Assembly: GCA_007135895.1 (NCBI GenBank)
Contig: SLHZ01000182.1
Location: 1 to 5,851, forward strand
Reading direction: 5' to 3'
DNA: 5,851 bases
From: Balneolales bacterium
GTDB lineage: Bacteria; Bacteroidota; Rhodothermia; Balneolales; Natronogracilivirgulaceae
Every line of letters starts with the position of its first letter. The first letter of the stretch is position 1. The position numbers were made by a program, and so were the translations under genes. Below are positions 5,634 through 5,851 of this stretch, piece by piece. A model generated the notes under the pieces. It did not search any database. It was given only the letters and a program-made list of their open reading frames with translations, and was not told the DNA's origin.

Positions 5634-5851
5634 TATGAAAATATTAGCATTTAAAATAGAAGATACCCCTGTAAAATACGCATCACGGATCGATTTTCCG
5701 GATTTTGTATCGAAATAGTATTAGATTTACGGACAGATCATTACTTGTGCGACATGACGTAATTGTTCCTGAATCATTTGTCGCGGCAACATCGGCCAAT
5801 TCACAGAAGCCACGGCCGAAGGGTTGAAACATCGGCCATATTATCGAGGCA
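5634..5851 (-). promoter_or_regulatory. Upstream region of the large surface-protein gene, with a duplicated 11-bp word
   Basis: No convincing gene lies in these 218 bp. The first 110 or so bases before the ATG are clearly richer in A/T than the coding DNA, as expected for a promoter and leader. No purine-rich Shine-Dalgarno is well placed, and no clean Bacteroidota -33/-7 pair could be picked. Farther up, AACATCGGCCA occurs at 5788-5798 and again at 5828-5838 (40-bp spacing). GGCCGA at 5814-5819 forms a six-base inverted pair with TCGGCC at 5832-5837. These could be regulator half-sites or chance. A minus-strand open frame (5683-5832, 49 codons, open to the window edge) resembles nothing I recognise. 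Confidence 0.35.

Overview
The window is a moderately GC-rich bacterial segment with two large convergent genes. Gene 1 (plus strand) is a catalase-peroxidase whose beginning lies off the left edge. Gene 2 (minus strand) encodes a 1252-residue secreted, multidomain, repeat-containing protein. Gene 2 ends in a textbook type IX secretion (T9SS) C-terminal sorting domain of the NYPNPFNP / YDILGRQV / SGVYLYRL kind. T9SS is confined to the Bacteroidota/FCB group. The wording of this tail and the GC content suggest a Balneolales/Rhodothermia-like or related FCB lineage; that placement is inference.

Layout. Positions 1-1831 hold the 3' four-fifths of katG, covering heme proximal-side residues and the C-terminal domain. 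Positions 1832-1874 are a 43-bp convergent gap with only weak hairpins. Positions 1875-5633 (minus) are the large exported protein. Positions 5634-5851 are its upstream region. The part next to the start codon is AT-rich, and the distal part has a duplicated 11-bp word and no convincing gene.

Read from its N-terminus, the large protein has: a signal peptide; a Q/P/D/T-rich linker with a 12-residue repeat; a domain resembling a divergent polysaccharide-deacetylase (NodB/CE4-like) fold; a small Ig-like linker domain; a Golvesin/xanthan-lyase-type carbohydrate-binding-like domain; an ASH/HYDIN-type beta-sandwich with two low-complexity repeat blocks inserted in separate loops; two more Golvesin-type domains in tandem; and the T9SS tail. 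The likely picture is a cell-surface or released protein that binds, and possibly modifies, polysaccharide. Substrate and catalytic competence cannot be read from sequence.

The most unusual signal is in the ASH-type domain. One loop carries eleven uninterrupted seven-residue units (consensus [S/N/T]-G-S-[G/A]-x-[H/Y]-x, histidine at position 6 in seven units). Another loop of the same domain carries two near-identical 15-residue units. Unit lengths are 21 and 45 bp, so copy-number change would stay in frame. There is no sign of a functional link between the two genes beyond being convergent neighbours. I see no tRNA, rRNA, CRISPR array, transposase or integrase.
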